Shown in pieces: positions 5,532-6,076 of a DNA stretch of 6,076 bases (its first letter is position 1; each line of letters begins with the position of its first letter). Source of the stretch: an uncultured Eubacteriales bacterium (GTDB lineage: Bacteria; Bacillota_A; Clostridia; Lachnospirales; Lachnospiraceae); NCBI GenBank assembly GCA_902803345.1, contig CADCPV010000431.1, positions 1 through 6,076 of the forward strand, written 5' to 3'. A model generated the notes under the pieces. That model worked only from the letters and a program-made list of their open reading frames with translations. It was not told the DNA's origin and did no database searches. A program made the position numbers and the translations under genes.

Positions 5532-5963
5532 ATGGAAATTGAAATCAGATATTTATCCGACAAAATAGAACCTCTGCGCTACATCGACGGCAAGTCAGAC
5601 TGGATTGATCTTCGGGCCGCCGCGGACATCGAAATGAAGGCCGGCGAATTCCGCCTGATTCCCTTAGGTATCGCAGTCCGCCTCCCCGAAGGCTACGAAG
5701 CCTATGTCGTTTCCCGCAGCTCCCTTTACCGCAATTACGGCATCATCCAGGCCAACAGCTTCGGCATCGTCGACGAAACTTACTGCGGCGACAACGACGA
5801 GTGGTTCTTCCCGGCAATCGCCCTCCGCGACACGATAGTCCACACAAACGACCGCATCTGCCAGTTCCGTATCCAGAAACACCAGCCCCCCGTTGAATTC
5901 GTCGTCCGCGAACACTTAAGCGACACCGACCGCGGCGGCTTCGGAACCACCGGCCTCAACTGA
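5532..5963 (+). CDS. dut: dUTP diphosphatase (trimeric dUTPase)
   Basis: A 143-aa protein with all five motifs of homotrimeric dUTPases: motif 1 DLRAA (26-30), motif 2 SRSSL (61-65, normally PRSxL), motif 3 GIVDETYCGD (78-87) with catalytic Asp81 and uracil-stacking Tyr84, motif 4 NDRICQF (106-112, normally GDRIAQ), and motif 5 RGGFGTTG (134-141). It hydrolyses dUTP to dUMP and pyrophosphate, keeping uracil out of DNA and feeding thymidylate synthase. NDEWFFPAIALRD after motif 3 marks a subtype I associate with clostridia and their phages. ATG 5532 is chosen because it lies 19 nt after folD and gives the normal length; a longer frame from ATG 5472 would overlap folD by 41 nt with an unrelated basic extension. 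No clear Shine-Dalgarno sequence is seen, so coupling to folD is likely. Codon use is shifted towards C-ending codons (9 of 12 Arg codons are CGC) compared with folD (mostly CGG). Confidence 0.95.
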   Translation: MEIEIRYLSDKIEPLRYIDGKSDWIDLRAAADIEMKAGEFRLIPLGIAVRLPEGYEAYVVSRSSLYRNYGIIQANSFGIVDETYCGDNDEWFFPAIALRDTIVHTNDRICQFRIQKHQPPVEFVVREHLSDTDRGGFGTTGLN

Positions 5964-6001
5964 GGCCTGACGCCCTTCCCGGACGCGGCTTTCTGTCAGG
6001 C
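5952..6001 (+). other. Two overlapping inverted repeats at the dut stop codon
   Basis: GGCCTCA (5952-5958) and TGAGGCC (5961-5967) form a perfect dyad containing the stop codon. GCCTGAC (5965-5971) and GTCAGGC (5995-6001) form a second perfect 7-bp dyad. The first 3' arm shares bases 5965-5967 with the second 5' arm, so the two stems cannot both form in full. Neither is followed by a U-run. Function is unknown, and chance is possible in G+C-rich DNA. Confidence 0.4.
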
Positions 6002-6031
6002 AGACCCGGACGCAGCTTTGGAGAGGGCAGA
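5978..6031 (+). repeat. Imperfect tandem 27-bp direct repeat downstream of dut
   Basis: Two directly adjoining 27-bp units (5978-6004 and 6005-6031) match at 20 of 27 positions. Both begin CCCGGACGC, share GCTTT in the middle and end GGCAGA; the differences cluster in positions 16-21. The octamer CTTCCCGG occurs at 5975-5982 and again at 6038-6045, which may mark a degenerate third unit. No coding frame is supported here. Confidence 0.6.
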
Positions 6032-6038
6032 TATCCGC

Positions 6039-6071
6039 TTCCCGGGCTAAAGCTCCGGAATTTCGATTTTC
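6039..6071 (+). terminator. Possible rho-independent terminator after dut
   Basis: TTCCCGGGCT (6039-6048) and AGCTCCGGAA (6051-6060) are inverted repeats with one C/C mismatch and one G-U pair, and are followed by TTTCGATTTTCT. The loop would be very short unless the innermost pair opens. It sits about 75 nt after the dut stop and could end the fchA-folD-dut transcript. The imperfect stem and interrupted T-run keep confidence modest. Confidence 0.45.
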
Positions 6072-6076
6072 TACGA

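Noticed and set aside
1..6076. CRISPR array, tRNA/rRNA or insertion sequence
   Set aside because: I saw no regularly spaced repeats, cloverleaf sequences, transposase motifs or terminal inverted repeats; the only repeats are the short ones listed.

Overview
The window looks like chromosomal DNA of a Clostridia-type Firmicute, most likely in or near the Lachnospiraceae. The reasons are the FtsZ N-terminus (MLEIK...), the gene order murD - ftsQ/divIB - ftsZ with no ftsA, the clostridial form of FolD paired with an FchA-type protein, the dUTPase subtype, the strong AAGGAGG ribosome binding sites and the TTG starts. Base composition is moderately G+C rich by eye. All genes lie on the + strand. 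I see no transposase, integrase, tRNA, rRNA or CRISPR array. The lineage is inferred from remembered family features, not from a search.

Left part (1-2567), end of a division and cell wall cluster: the last 51 codons of murD (peptidoglycan precursor ligase), then ftsQ/divIB (bitopic divisome protein) starting 2 nt later, then a 177-nt spacer with a probable promoter and a leader hairpin, then ftsZ with a TTG start. A strong rho-independent terminator follows ftsZ. No ftsW/spoVE or murG lies between murD and ftsQ, so this version of the cluster is compact.

Middle (2607-3995): a polytopic membrane protein resembling oligosaccharide repeat-unit polymerases (Wzy-like). It is an unusual neighbour for ftsZ and starts just after the ftsZ terminator, with a TTG start chosen by Shine-Dalgarno position. 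A near-perfect hairpin follows its stop codon.

Right part (4047-5963), a compact one-carbon and nucleotide unit: an FTCD_C-family cyclodeaminase/methenyl-THF cyclohydrolase (fchA-like), folD (1-nt overlap with fchA) and dut (dUTPase, 19 nt after folD). FolD and FchA would interconvert methylene-, methenyl- and formyl-THF. Dut makes dUMP, which thymidylate synthase methylates with methylene-THF, so the three genes fit around folate and dTMP supply. The most interesting observation is that FolD lacks the lysine and glutamine needed for its cyclohydrolase activity, while a separate candidate cyclohydrolase is encoded directly upstream and translationally coupled. This suggests a division of labour.

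The last 113 nt (5964-6076) hold no gene that I can support. They contain overlapping inverted repeats, an imperfect tandem 27-bp repeat and a possible terminator for dut.
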